A stretch of DNA of 64,000 nucleotides from an uncultured Actinomyces sp. (GTDB taxonomy: Bacteria; Actinomycetota; Actinomycetes; Actinomycetales; Actinomycetaceae): NCBI GenBank assembly GCA_900541895.1, contig UWSI01000004.1, positions 18,675-82,674 on the forward strand. Reading direction: 5' to 3'. Position numbers and translations under genes: made by a program. The first letter of the stretch is position 1. Each line of letters begins with the position of its first letter. Below the pieces are notes generated by a model that worked only from the letters and a program-made list of their open reading frames with translations, was not told where the DNA came from and did no database searches. Below are positions 18,488 to 26,940 of this stretch, piece after piece.

Positions 18488-18772
18488 TTAGGACTTCACC
18501 AGTCGCGCGATTGCCTTTGCGGCTTCTTGGATCTTTTCGCGTCCTTCTTCTTCGCTGTGCTGAGCGGCGTGAAGGACGCAGTGATTCATGTGGTCTTCAA
18601 GGAGGCACAGTGCGACGGAGTCCAGCGCTGACTGCACTGCCGAGATTTGAGTGAGGACATCAATGCAGTAGGTATCCTCTGCAACCATTCGTTGCAACCC
18701 CCTCAGTTGGCCTTCGATTCTGCGAAGGCGCTTGAGGTAGTGCTCGGTTTCTTCGGTATATCCGTGGGCCAT
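18488..18772 (-). CDS. csoR: CsoR-type copper-sensing repressor
   Basis: A 94-aa all-helical DUF156 protein. Counting from the ATG at 18772, the Cu(I) ligands fall at Cys36, His61 and Cys65, the same numbering as M. tuberculosis CsoR. The start was chosen for its AAGGAGG site; the frame extends 29 codons upstream through the promoter, which is rejected. It represses the csoR-copZ-copA operon when copper is low and releases DNA on binding Cu(I). Its target site is visible just upstream. Confidence 0.93.
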   Translation of the reverse strand: MAHGYTEETEHYLKRLRRIEGQLRGLQRMVAEDTYCIDVLTQISAVQSALDSVALCLLEDHMNHCVLHAAQHSEEEGREKIQEAAKAIARLVKS

Positions 18773-18794
18773 GGTGTTCCTCCTTGCGCTTCTA

Positions 18795-18823
18795 AATATA
18801 CCCCCGGGGGGTATGTGCGTCAA
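18795..18823 (-). promoter_or_regulatory. csoR-copZ-copA promoter with CsoR operator in the spacer
   Basis: On the minus strand TTGACG (18823-18818), a 17-bp spacer, then TATATT (18800-18795). A GC-centred dyad ATACCCCC(C)GGGGGTAT at 18798-18814 fills the spacer and overlaps the -10. This is the known form of CsoR sites (TACCCC..GGGGTA). Repressor binding here would directly block RNA polymerase. Confidence 0.85.
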
Positions 18824-18915
18824 TAGGAAATATAGTGAGGGAAACTCTCGCTGATTCAATCTGGACGCAGATGCACGTCAGGGGGTTTAGGCTTGCACCA
18901 AGGGAAGGAGAGGTA

Positions 18916-20313
18916 ATGAGACGACAACACCACCGTTCGTATTACGCACGGCGTCGTGTGCCGGGGTCTTTTACTTCCCTCTACCTGCGTGCAAAAGTGA
19001 TCCCGCTTGCACCTAAACTGCTCTCCGCGCTCGCGGTTGCTGGGGCCTCGACACTGGGATTTCTTCCATCGGGTATTCGCTCGCGTCTCCGAATGGAGTC
19101 AGATCGTCTGGGTGAACAGGTATCAGAACAATCCCAGTCGATCTTCTTCCGGGACCCCGGATTGGACACGCTTTTTGTTCGTGTCCTCTGTGGCATCGCT
19201 GGCAGTGCTGGGAAAATCGTTCACGCAGCAGCGGCACTGGACTCTGTCATTGGATTGGATCGCACAGGTAAACTTCAACGCTTGGCGCAGGTGACGCCTC
19301 GTGATGGCTTTGAAGCTCTGATGGCGGGAATGCTCATTGTCGGTACTTCGCTGGGGCAAATGACTGGTGGAACGGCACATGCAGATAAGTATTTTGATTC
19401 TGATGGTGGCCAGGATTTTATTGAGATTCCAGGACGACCGCATTCTCAGATCAAGCGTCTTTGGGCGCCGCGCTCACTTCAAGACATGGCAGCGGATATC
19501 GATGACATGTACTGGGCTGGAACCTATGGGCAGTCCATCAAAATCACGCGCGTAGGCCAGGGGAAGACACGTCGTTGGCTCGTGTCAATTCCCGGAACAC
19601 AGCACTTTGACACTCCATCAACCCCCAACCCGGCAGACATGGAGGCCAATATTCGAGAGGCATTGGGAATGCCCTCGTCTATGCGCGCGGGCATTATTGT
19701 GGCACTTCACCAGGCGATGAGTGAAGAAGGAGTCGATCCTGAAGGCTTTGCTACGGAGCCAGTGATGCTTGCCGGTCATTCTCAGGGCGGTCTGATCGCG
19801 GTTAATTTGGGAAGCCTACCTGCGCAGGAGGCGGGAATTGATGTCCGTGCGATTCTCGCTATGGGAGCTCCCGCCAGGCGAACACGAATTCGTCCAGAAG
19901 TTGTCATGGTCGATATTGCCCATGATCAGGATGTTGTTCCGTCTACTGACGGGACACCGGCTCGTGCCCCCGACCATCGGATCATGGTGGGACGAAAGCT
20001 CATTCAGCCACGACTGCGCGCCCTGTACTATGCGCATTCCTCGTCGACGTACACCGAAACGGTGGGACACCTTGAGCGTCGCAGTGCTATCACCCGGTGG
20101 GATCGAGTCGGACAGGCGGTTTGTACACTCCAAGCGATGCTCCCACAGGGCGATGAGCCTACTCGCGTGCGTATTTATGACGTATGGCAAGAGCTCGATG
20201 ACCCAAATTCGGGAGTGTGGTCTCGAGTGAAGGGCATTCATGCTCGGCAACTCACCTGTAATGCACAAGAAGCTGATGACAATCACGATGGGGTGACGCA
20301 TGGAAGCGAATAG
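18916..20313 (+). CDS. Lipase-fold alpha/beta hydrolase, paralogue of the 22756 gene
   Basis: A 465-aa protein. A basic N-terminus (RRQHHRSYYARRR) is followed by a hydrophobic stretch (about 30-55) and a helical domain. The C-terminal alpha/beta hydrolase has WLVSIPGTQ, the nucleophile elbow GHSQGG (Ser289), acid in DIAHDQDVVP and a candidate His in AHSSSTYTETV. Every catalytic block has a counterpart in the protein at 22756-24384 (GTQ, NPxDM, GHSQGG, DxVPxxDG, H...TYT), so the two are paralogues. The start at 18916 has GGAGAGG upstream; an extension to 18835 would overlap the copper promoter. It probably acts on a lipid or ester. The next gene overlaps it by 14 bp. Confidence 0.75.
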   Translation: MRRQHHRSYYARRRVPGSFTSLYLRAKVIPLAPKLLSALAVAGASTLGFLPSGIRSRLRMESDRLGEQVSEQSQSIFFRDPGLDTLFVRVLCGIAGSAGKIVHAAAALDSVIGLDRTGKLQRLAQVTPRDGFEALMAGMLIVGTSLGQMTGGTAHADKYFDSDGGQDFIEIPGRPHSQIKRLWAPRSLQDMAADIDDMYWAGTYGQSIKITRVGQGKTRRWLVSIPGTQHFDTPSTPNPADMEANIREALGMPSSMRAGIIVALHQAMSEEGVDPEGFATEPVMLAGHSQGGLIAVNLGSLPAQEAGIDVRAILAMGAPARRTRIRPEVVMVDIAHDQDVVPSTDGTPARAPDHRIMVGRKLIQPRLRALYYAHSSSTYTETVGHLERRSAITRWDRVGQAVCTLQAMLPQGDEPTRVRIYDVWQELDDPNSGVWSRVKGIHARQLTCNAQEADDNHDGVTHGSE

Positions 20314-20905
20314 ATCACTCAAGCGGATCTTGGGAATGATGAATGGGTCTGCGCTCCAGCGCATCTCTGACGATATCCCAAGGATTTCTAACCCCCTGGG
20401 CCTTGCTGCTATGGGAATTGCAACGCTCGGAGTAGGAGCTGCACTTACCCGTCTGCGGCCAAGCAATAGGGAAGGGCGCTCTCAGCGCTTCGCCCGCATG
20501 ATCGAGGTAAGGCTTCGCTCAACCCTTGAAAAGCAGGTTGTGCGCGGTGAATACGGCAATGTGAATTCCGCTCCATGGGATGTCGATCGCTGCGAAGTCC
20601 AGGTGAACGAAGGCTTTGGGAAACCAACCATGGTTTGCTTCACTGTAGTAATGACGGCTTGCGGCGAAGAGCTAGCGGAAGACCTTCGTGCGCGTGCTGC
20701 GCAGGGCCTACTGGCTGCGGCTGTAGAGGCAGCATGGCGTAATCCCGAAATTGCGCCGATCGTCATTGAAGGCACGCTTCAATGTGGTGATGAGGACATC
20801 GTCGACATGCGCGCTCTGGGGTACTCTTCCCTGCAGGTGCGCCCCGAAGAGCTCTTTGAGCGCTTGGGGGCACCCGCATTTGATAGTGGCTGGAAGCCCG
20901 TCTAA
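20300..20905 (+). CDS. Uncharacterised protein with one hydrophobic segment
   Basis: A 201-aa protein of unknown function, overlapping the lipase-fold gene by 14 bp and so co-translated with it. One hydrophobic segment at about residues 33-50 (GLAAMGIATLGVGAALT) follows a short basic start. The rest looks like a soluble alpha/beta domain with Trp, paired acidic runs and the C-terminal SSLQVRPEELFERLGAPAFDSGWKPV. The layout (hydrolase plus small membrane-tethered partner) would fit an accessory or immunity protein, but nothing in the sequence proves this. Confidence 0.6.
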   Translation: MEANRSLKRILGMMNGSALQRISDDIPRISNPLGLAAMGIATLGVGAALTRLRPSNREGRSQRFARMIEVRLRSTLEKQVVRGEYGNVNSAPWDVDRCEVQVNEGFGKPTMVCFTVVMTACGEELAEDLRARAAQGLLAAAVEAAWRNPEIAPIVIEGTLQCGDEDIVDMRALGYSSLQVRPEELFERLGAPAFDSGWKPV

Positions 20906-20912
20906 ACCTGCG

Positions 20913-22379
20913 TTACTCTGCGCTGATCCAATCGACCATGTCGGGTGCATAACCCGTGTAGGTCTCAGGAGTGAGCTCCATGAGTCGGCGCTTGTGGTCT
21001 TCGGGTAAATCCAAAGAAGATACAAACTCACGCAGACGGTGGATATCGATATCGTGTCCGCGCGTCAGTTCCTTCATGCGTTCGTAGGGGTTCTCCATAC
21101 CGTCGCGCCCCTCAAGGGAGGCAAGACGCATGACCTGCTGAATGGCCTCGGAAAGAACTTCGGGATGCTGTGCCAATTCCTCAGCCATGACCTGTGAATT
21201 CAGTTCGATTCCCTCTAAACCGCGGGTCAAATTATCGATCGCAACAAGCGAGTGCCCCAAAGCCACTCCGATATTGCGCTGAGTTGAGGAATCCGTCAGA
21301 TCGCGCTGAAGTCGCGATGTCACCAAAGTCTGAGCAAGGGTTTCCAACAGCGCGCAGGAAATCTCAAAATTAGCCTCGGCATTCTCAAAACGAATGGGGT
21401 TGACCTTATGCGGCATTGTCGAAGAGCCGGTTGACCCTTGCGCACCAAGCTTTTGATGGAAATAACCCAAAGAAATGTAGGTCCAGCAATCCGTCGAAAG
21501 ATTATGAGCAATGCGTCCGAAGCGCGAAATATCGCTGTAGAGCTCGCTTTGCCAGTCATGAGACTCGATCTGAGTCGTTAACGGGTTCCACGTCAGACCG
21601 AGGCGCTCCACAAAATCTTTCGTAAGAAGCGGCCAGGGAACCTCAGGCAGTGCAATGCGGTGAGCGGCCCAAGTTCCAGTGGCTCCATTCATTTTGCCCA
21701 AGTATTCCGCGTCTTCAATTCGCGAGAGCTGGCGAGAGAGGCGATAGGCGAAAACCGCTAATTCCTTACCCATAGTGACCGGAGTTGCCGGTTGGCCATG
21801 GGTACGCGCAAGCATGGGAACATCCGCGCCATTTTGAGCCAATTCAAGAAGTCGCGAATATAGCGCCTGTGCACGAGGCAACCACACTTGGCGAACGGCA
21901 GCTTGAACATTGAGCGCATACGAGAGGTTATTGATGTCCTCTGAGGTCGCAAAAATATGGACCAGCGGACGAAGCGAGGGAAGTACGGTGGTGGGACCGA
22001 GAGCATCGCGCGCTGCCTCAAGGCGATGATCAATGTAGTACTCGACTGCCTTTACGTCGTGGCGGGTTTCGGCTTCGATCTGGGCGAGTTCGGCAATGGA
22101 ATCTGCGTTGAAATTCTGAGGAAGTGCACGCAGGTAGTCCAATTCGGCATCAGAGATCTCGGGTGCGTGAGCAATGACGCCCCGTCGCAGCAGCTCAATC
22201 ATCCACTCAATCTCGACAAAAATTCGGGTTCGATTGAGTGCGGCCTCTGAAAGGTACTGAGTCAGTTCTTGGGTTTGAGGACGGTAGCGACCGTCCAGCG
22301 GAGAAAGCGCCTGGCCAGTTGCTGCTAGGTCTGCGTATCCCATTTCGGGCGAAAACATGGATCCTTGCTGCGAAGTCAT
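20913..22379 (-). CDS. purB: Adenylosuccinate lyase
   Basis: A 488-aa member of the fumarase/aspartase superfamily that splits adenylosuccinate to AMP and SAICAR to AICAR in purine synthesis. The signature loop is GSSTMPHKVNPIRFENAE. The catalytic histidine region is MLARTHGQPATPVTMGKEL, and the start has LSPLDGRYRPQTQEL typical of PurB (the longer, E. coli-like type). It lies convergent to the gene ending at 20905 with 7 bp between them and divergent from the WXG-like gene. Confidence 0.96.
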   Translation of the reverse strand: MTSQQGSMFSPEMGYADLAATGQALSPLDGRYRPQTQELTQYLSEAALNRTRIFVEIEWMIELLRRGVIAHAPEISDAELDYLRALPQNFNADSIAELAQIEAETRHDVKAVEYYIDHRLEAARDALGPTTVLPSLRPLVHIFATSEDINNLSYALNVQAAVRQVWLPRAQALYSRLLELAQNGADVPMLARTHGQPATPVTMGKELAVFAYRLSRQLSRIEDAEYLGKMNGATGTWAAHRIALPEVPWPLLTKDFVERLGLTWNPLTTQIESHDWQSELYSDISRFGRIAHNLSTDCWTYISLGYFHQKLGAQGSTGSSTMPHKVNPIRFENAEANFEISCALLETLAQTLVTSRLQRDLTDSSTQRNIGVALGHSLVAIDNLTRGLEGIELNSQVMAEELAQHPEVLSEAIQQVMRLASLEGRDGMENPYERMKELTRGHDIDIHRLREFVSSLDLPEDHKRRLMELTPETYTGYAPDMVDWISAE

Positions 22380-22528
22380 GTCTTAATCATCTCAGACCGA
22401 GGCCGCGTTGCCACGGGACCAGGGTTTGAAACCTTGTATTCACACACAGTCGTGACGGGTTTTCGGTGTTTTCCACAGAAATTGTGATGTGTCTGAAGCG
22501 AGAAGAGGGTCCTCATACTCTGACACGT

Positions 22529-22759
22529 ATGTTGATGTTCACGGTATGTCAGTCGCTTCAGGTAATAGCAGACAATTGTGCGGATATCGCCGCAACAATG
22601 AATGAGTTTTCTCTGTCGTCATGGACCGGAAACGGAAGTGAAGGTGCGCGCGTAGAAATTGATCAAATTGCGAAGGGATCGAATTCTTGGTCCGCACTGG
22701 CATCGCAGCTGAAAGAACTTGCGCAACTGGAAATGGCAAGTCTGGAGGGACAGTCATGA
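22529..22759 (+). CDS. Small WXG-like helical protein
   Basis: About 76 aa if the ATG at 22529 is used; other in-frame starts lie at 22466, 22484 and 22487 and none has a clear ribosome-binding site. It is predicted all-helical with a central S-W-T-G turn (W-x-G) between two helices, the layout of WXG100/ESAT-6-like proteins, though a little short. It overlaps the following lipase-fold gene by ATGA. In type VII systems such proteins pair with the helical N-terminus of a larger effector, which is what the next gene encodes. WXG membership is a guess from one motif and context. Confidence 0.5.
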   Translation: MLMFTVCQSLQVIADNCADIAATMNEFSLSSWTGNGSEGARVEIDQIAKGSNSWSALASQLKELAQLEMASLEGQS

Positions 22760-24384
22760 GCGATGAATCTGTGTCGTGGATGCTTGTCTCTTCTTCGCAA
22801 ACGCGAATCGATACTGAGGCATTGGTAGATGATGTCCTCGCAATGAGGAAAATCAAAAATGCCTGTGATGAGCAGCTGGATATGCTCGCTGGGATGGTCC
22901 AAGACTTGAGGATTCACAAGTGTGGCGAGCTGGCCGACCACTTTTACTCACTCGGCGCGCACCTCAGTGAGCGGGTGGATAGTTGTGCGAAAAAGCTTGC
23001 CTATGTTGCGCGTATCCACTCTGGTGCCGAGGCCGATGTCCGAGCCTACCAGCGCACCTGCGCCCGTTTAGACGGCGGTTTGGGATTCAATACCTGGGGT
23101 GGTGGCTTAGTGCTCTCACAAAGGATTGGACGCTTTGGAAAGTACCTAAATCCAAACCTTCCCTTTCTCATGGCTCCTGTTGGATTGGTTCATGGAGGGG
23201 TGATTGTTGCATCTCACGGCTATTCCTTCATCCATCAACCAAAAGACGCAGAGCTGGGTATTCGGACCCAGTATGACGTTGGCGAAATGGCCCGAATGCT
23301 CAGTGGTACGAATTCGCATGAGAACGCAGAAGTGACGCGCGATGCCGCGGCCCAAGCATCAACGTTCTATGCGGCGATGGGCTGGTTAATGTTTGGCCGG
23401 CACAGTGGAGTGCGGGTTTCGCCGCAGTCGCTTCCGGCCGCTTCCGGTGGGGGAGCTCCGTCAAGTACACGGGTATTGGAAGGTGTTGCTGATGGCGGAA
23501 AAGTACGCACATACTGTGGGGCTTTTGGTGTTGCCCTTTATGCGGCTCATAGCGTTATTGACTACCCCAAACACGCACCGACGCCCCAGCAGGCAGCCTT
23601 GGGAGTCAGGCAAGGGGGGAGTGGAGCTCCCCCTCATGTGAACACTCCACTTCAGGCCTCGGCAGCCCTTGAGAGGATCGGAGAACTGCGCTCAAGCGCG
23701 GATGAAGGTCAGATCGAGATCCTTCAGCATGTCACTACAGATGAACAGGGCCAGGAACGCCGTTCGTGGTCCGTCATGATTCGAGGAACGCAGAAGTGGG
23801 GACCCGGTGAGGATAATCCCCAGGACATGCTGACGAACCTTCAAGCTGTTGGTCAATCTGATTCAGATCAGCTTCGTGCGGTGAAGGAGGCTATGGATAT
23901 GGCGGGAATTCGCAGTGATGAACCCGTTGAGTTCATTGGCCACTCACAAGGTGGAATCATCGCTGCTCAGCTGGCCTCCGAAAGCGATATTCGCGCACGC
24001 TACAGTGTAGCCTCGGTTCTGACAGCGGGATCTCCCGTCGCCGGTTTTCACCCTGATCCGGGTGTTCCCATGCTCAATATGGAAAATACACGCGATATTG
24101 TTCCTGCCCTTGATGGTGCGGCAAATACGAATCGGGGAAATGCGCTCACCTTGCATTTTGATAGCGAGCACTTGGATGTGAAGCAGGGCAGTGACAATCC
24201 CATTGCCGCGCACGACATCGGGACCTATACGCAGGCGATTCGTGAATGCGAGCAGGTGAATCCGCAACAGAACCCCAATATTGGGGAAGTAATTCGTTGG
24301 GAAGAACAAAGAAGAACTCGGCTAGGTATCACCGATAGGACGCAGACGCGCTCCTATATCTTTGATACCCGCCGAGTGACGTGA
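22756..24384 (+). CDS. Lipase-fold protein with N-terminal helical domain
   Basis: A 542-aa protein starting at the ATG that overlaps the WXG-like stop. Residues 1-100 are predicted helical (RIDTEALVDDVLAMRKIKNACDEQLDMLAGMVQDL). A glycine-rich, membrane-compatible stretch (about 130-165) follows. The C-terminal alpha/beta hydrolase shows WSVMIRGTQKW, GHSQGG (Ser397), DIVPALDG and AHDIGTYTQA for a Ser-Asp-His triad. No signal peptide is seen. Helical N-terminus plus toxin-like C-terminus behind a WXG-like partner recalls type VII secreted lipases. No EccC/EssC secretion ATPase is in the window. Confidence 0.7.
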   Translation: MSDESVSWMLVSSSQTRIDTEALVDDVLAMRKIKNACDEQLDMLAGMVQDLRIHKCGELADHFYSLGAHLSERVDSCAKKLAYVARIHSGAEADVRAYQRTCARLDGGLGFNTWGGGLVLSQRIGRFGKYLNPNLPFLMAPVGLVHGGVIVASHGYSFIHQPKDAELGIRTQYDVGEMARMLSGTNSHENAEVTRDAAAQASTFYAAMGWLMFGRHSGVRVSPQSLPAASGGGAPSSTRVLEGVADGGKVRTYCGAFGVALYAAHSVIDYPKHAPTPQQAALGVRQGGSGAPPHVNTPLQASAALERIGELRSSADEGQIEILQHVTTDEQGQERRSWSVMIRGTQKWGPGEDNPQDMLTNLQAVGQSDSDQLRAVKEAMDMAGIRSDEPVEFIGHSQGGIIAAQLASESDIRARYSVASVLTAGSPVAGFHPDPGVPMLNMENTRDIVPALDGAANTNRGNALTLHFDSEHLDVKQGSDNPIAAHDIGTYTQAIRECEQVNPQQNPNIGEVIRWEEQRRTRLGITDRTQTRSYIFDTRRVT

Positions 24385-24402
24385 TGTGTGAGCGAAGAAG
24401 GA

Positions 24403-24786
24403 TCAGTCCTTCTTGGATGCTCCAGTCAAGCTTCCAAACAGCGAAGAGACAACAGCGGTGATGATCGCACCGATAATTGCCGCTCCAATCCCAGAGACAG
24501 AGAAAGGAAGACCCAAAGAGTGGGCAACTCCGCTTGCCACCATGAAACCGATGCCATTAGTCACCAGAGCAAAGAGTCCGAAAGTGAGGATGTACAGGGG
24601 GAAGGCAAGGATTGAAACCAAGGGGCGTACGATCGAATTCACGATGGTGAAGACCAAAGCGATCAGGCCCAGCATAATGACTGTTTCAGTCAGGGTCGTG
24701 CCCTGTGCAATGACGATTCCAGGAACAATTTTGGCCGAGACCCACAGTCCCAAGCCGGTTCCGATAAGACGCAGAATAAAGTTCAT
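24403..24786 (-). CDS. Phage-holin-family (Phage_holin_4_2) membrane protein
   Basis: A 127-aa protein with four transmembrane helices: LRLIGTGLGLWVSAKIVPGI, TVIMLGLIALVFTIVNSIVRP, LVSILAFPLYILTFGLFALVTNGIGF and AAIIGAIITAVVSSLFG. The VNSIVRPLVSILAFPLYILTFGLF pattern is the hallmark of the YvlD/Phage_holin_4_2 family, a chromosomal family that is not a sign of a phage. Function is unknown. The start is uncertain: ATG at 24786 or GTG at 24801, neither with a good ribosome-binding site. Confidence 0.85.
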   Translation of the reverse strand: MNFILRLIGTGLGLWVSAKIVPGIVIAQGTTLTETVIMLGLIALVFTIVNSIVRPLVSILAFPLYILTFGLFALVTNGIGFMVASGVAHSLGLPFSVSGIGAAIIGAIITAVVSSLFGSLTGASKKD

Positions 24787-24819
24787 GCGCTTAATTATCA
24801 CCTATCACTGAGCAAAGAA

Positions 24820-25596
24820 CTATGCGACGATCGCCATAACTGCGCTAAACATCAAGGCGCAGGCCAGGTATTCGCCAATCCCAATGACCGCGGGGCGAAG
24901 CTTGATGCGTGATGAATTTTGTAATGCGGGAACAATGATTGCTCGCGCAGAAAGCGCGGTAAAAGCGATCAAAGACCACAGCGGAATCACGTGGATCACA
25001 ACGCCAACAAGACCAGCCACTAGTGTCGCTAGGTGCCAGGCAATACAGACGGCGAACATGCGTGTGTCCCCGGCGCCTCGGATCAATGATCTTACGTAGA
25101 GAGTAGCGCCCAGCATGTATGCCGCAATTGCGGCTGCCGCACACCAGAGTTTGAGTGGTGAGTAGTCTTCAGCAACAACCCACACTGACAGTGGATAAGT
25201 GCATGAGCTGGCCAGAACGCTGGCGAGGTGTGAGGGTAGTGAGCGTCGGCATTTTCTCCACGCCTCGAATGTCGCAATTGCACAGAAGAATGTCACGGGG
25301 ATCAGGATTCGCGCGACAGGACGCGGGTGAAGAATGATGACCGGAATTCCGCATGCGGTCGCGATTGCTGCCCAGGTCGCCATTGCCGGTAGGTAGGATT
25401 TTCGACGTTGAGGTGCAGCCGCCATGTACAGGGTGAGTGCGTGATAGCTGCAGTAGGCCGCTGTCCATGCGGCAAGTAAAAGGAACTGAATGGGCTGAGG
25501 TTTCAGGGTGCAGATTCCGACGGCGATGGGAAGAGCAGTCATTACCCACGCGCCATGCTCGTTTGAGAGCCATCCTCGGCGAATAAGTGAGCGCAT
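24820..25596 (-). CDS. YwiC-like family membrane protein
   Basis: A 258-aa membrane protein with about seven or eight helices. The N-terminus RRGWLSNEHGAWVMTALPIAVGI carries the NEHGAW motif of the YwiC-like family. Function is unknown. The start at 25596 has GAGGA at good spacing; 25617 is an alternative without one. It is divergent from the sodium symporter, and a DtxR/IdeR-like dyad lies in the shared gap. Confidence 0.82.
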   Translation of the reverse strand: MRSLIRRGWLSNEHGAWVMTALPIAVGICTLKPQPIQFLLLAAWTAAYCSYHALTLYMAAAPQRRKSYLPAMATWAAIATACGIPVIILHPRPVARILIPVTFFCAIATFEAWRKCRRSLPSHLASVLASSCTYPLSVWVVAEDYSPLKLWCAAAAIAAYMLGATLYVRSLIRGAGDTRMFAVCIAWHLATLVAGLVGVVIHVIPLWSLIAFTALSARAIIVPALQNSSRIKLRPAVIGIGEYLACALMFSAVMAIVA

Positions 25597-25639
25597 CCGT
25601 GATCCTCGTTGATTCATGGGCAACAGTGTAGTGCCCCTA

Positions 25640-25658
25640 TTCACTAAGGCAAACCTAA
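25640..25658. promoter_or_regulatory. Candidate DtxR/IdeR-type iron box
   Basis: On the minus strand TTAGGTTTGCCTTAGTGAA matches the 19-bp iron-box consensus TTAGGTTAGCCTAACCTAA at 14 positions. It lies between the divergent YwiC-like and symporter genes, 44 bp from the YwiC start. This is a single by-eye match. Confidence 0.4.
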
Positions 25659-25751
25659 GAAAAATGCGAATTCTGTGCCGGTGCTCACCAACATCCCATT
25701 CACTGAGACATACTTTTTCTGAAGTGGGCCAAGAGCGCAATAGTTATAGGT

Positions 25752-26744
25752 ATGTCAACAAACGATACACGCGAAGAAACCGTCCCATTCTCGGTTGCCG
25801 CTCAGCCCGAGCTTTCTCAAGAAGATCGTTCCGCACGCATTGCGGTTACCGTATTTCCGCTCATTATTATTGTGGCATTCGCTCTGGGTCTGATTTTCCC
25901 GACCCATGCAGCAAAGCTTGCCTCGGGTGTGAATATTGGCCTGGGCATCATTATGTTCGGCATGGGCCTGACCCTGACCCTTCCTGACTTTGCTCTTGTC
26001 GTGAAGCGCCCCCTGCCCGTCATTGTCGGTGTTATCGCGCAGTACGTCATTATGCCTGGAGTTGCTTTCCTCCTCACCAAGGCGCTCAACCTTGATCCGG
26101 CAATCGCAGCCGGCGTCATCTTGGTCGGATGCGCCCCGGGTGGAACCGCATCGAATGTCATCTCTTACTTGGCTAAGGGTGACGTTGCACTTTCGGTGAC
26201 CATGACATCGATCTCCACTTTGCTGGCACCCTTCATGACCCCCCTTCTCACCATGTGGCTTGCCGGTCAGTACATGCCTGTTGATGCAAAGAAGATGGCA
26301 ATCTCGATTGTTCAGATCGTTCTGATCCCCGTGGTCGCAGGCCTCATCGTCCGTATGCTTGCTGGCCGTTACGTTGAAAAGATCCTCCCGGCTCTTCCCT
26401 GGATCTCCGTCCTTGGCATCTCCTACGTGCTGGCAGCAGTTGTTGGTAAGTCCGCCGACAAGATCATGGAATCCGCACTCATCGTCTTCGTCGTGGTCAT
26501 CCTCCATAACCTGCTGGGTTACTTCTTCGGATACTTCGCAGGCCGTATCTCGGGCGGCGATTACCGCGCAGCTCGTACGACCGCAATTGAAGTTGGTATG
26601 CAGAACTCGGCTTTGGCAGCCGGTTTGGCGACGAAGTACTTCAGCCCCGAGGCCGCGCTTCCTGGTGCTGTCTTCTCGGTCTGGCACAACCTTTCCGGTG
26701 CACTATTGGCGATGTTCTTCCGCCGCTTTGGAAAGCAGGGCTGA
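25752..26744 (+). CDS. Bile acid:sodium symporter family transporter
   Basis: A 330-aa membrane transporter with about nine or ten helices. The conserved GCAPGGTASNVISYLAKGDVALSVTMTSISTLLAPFMTPL block is the crossover/ion-binding region of the BASS family, and EVGMQNSALAAGLATKYF near the C-terminus is the second crossover motif. Bacterial members move organic acids or keto acids with sodium; bile acids are a family name only. It is a single gene with its own terminator downstream. Confidence 0.92.
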   Translation: MSTNDTREETVPFSVAAQPELSQEDRSARIAVTVFPLIIIVAFALGLIFPTHAAKLASGVNIGLGIIMFGMGLTLTLPDFALVVKRPLPVIVGVIAQYVIMPGVAFLLTKALNLDPAIAAGVILVGCAPGGTASNVISYLAKGDVALSVTMTSISTLLAPFMTPLLTMWLAGQYMPVDAKKMAISIVQIVLIPVVAGLIVRMLAGRYVEKILPALPWISVLGISYVLAAVVGKSADKIMESALIVFVVVILHNLLGYFFGYFAGRISGGDYRAARTTAIEVGMQNSALAAGLATKYFSPEAALPGAVFSVWHNLSGALLAMFFRRFGKQG

Positions 26745-26818
26745 ACGAGCGCTGAGGGGAAATACCCGACAGCATCACAGTTTTGCTGTCACGTCGGAAT
26801 TGCACCGGCCTGAAACTT

Positions 26819-26856
26819 GTGGGGCGACGCAGCGAATATCGCATGCGTCGCCCCAC
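26819..26856. terminator. Bidirectional terminator-like hairpin
   Basis: A 13-bp perfect stem (GTGGGGCGACGCA / TGCGTCGCCCCAC) with a 12-nt loop between the convergent symporter and ligase genes. Confidence 0.8.
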
Positions 26857-26940
26857 CTGTATGTCATGCAAGCTGGAGTCAGGCTTGGCATCCACCCGAA
26901 TTTTCGAATGCCCAGCAGTGCCGGAATGCCAAGGCCGTTC

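Noticed and set aside
18773..18859. Upstream extension of csoR
   Set aside because: It contains the promoter and CsoR operator; ATG 18772 has AAGGAGG and gives the correct Cys36/His61/Cys65 numbering.
24403..24786. Phage holin as a sign of a prophage near 24 kb
   Set aside because: The Phage_holin_4_2/YvlD family is a normal chromosomal family, and no other phage gene is nearby.
24413..24811. Plus-strand frame over the holin-family gene
   Set aside because: Basic, low-information product; the minus strand encodes four clean transmembrane helices with the family motif.
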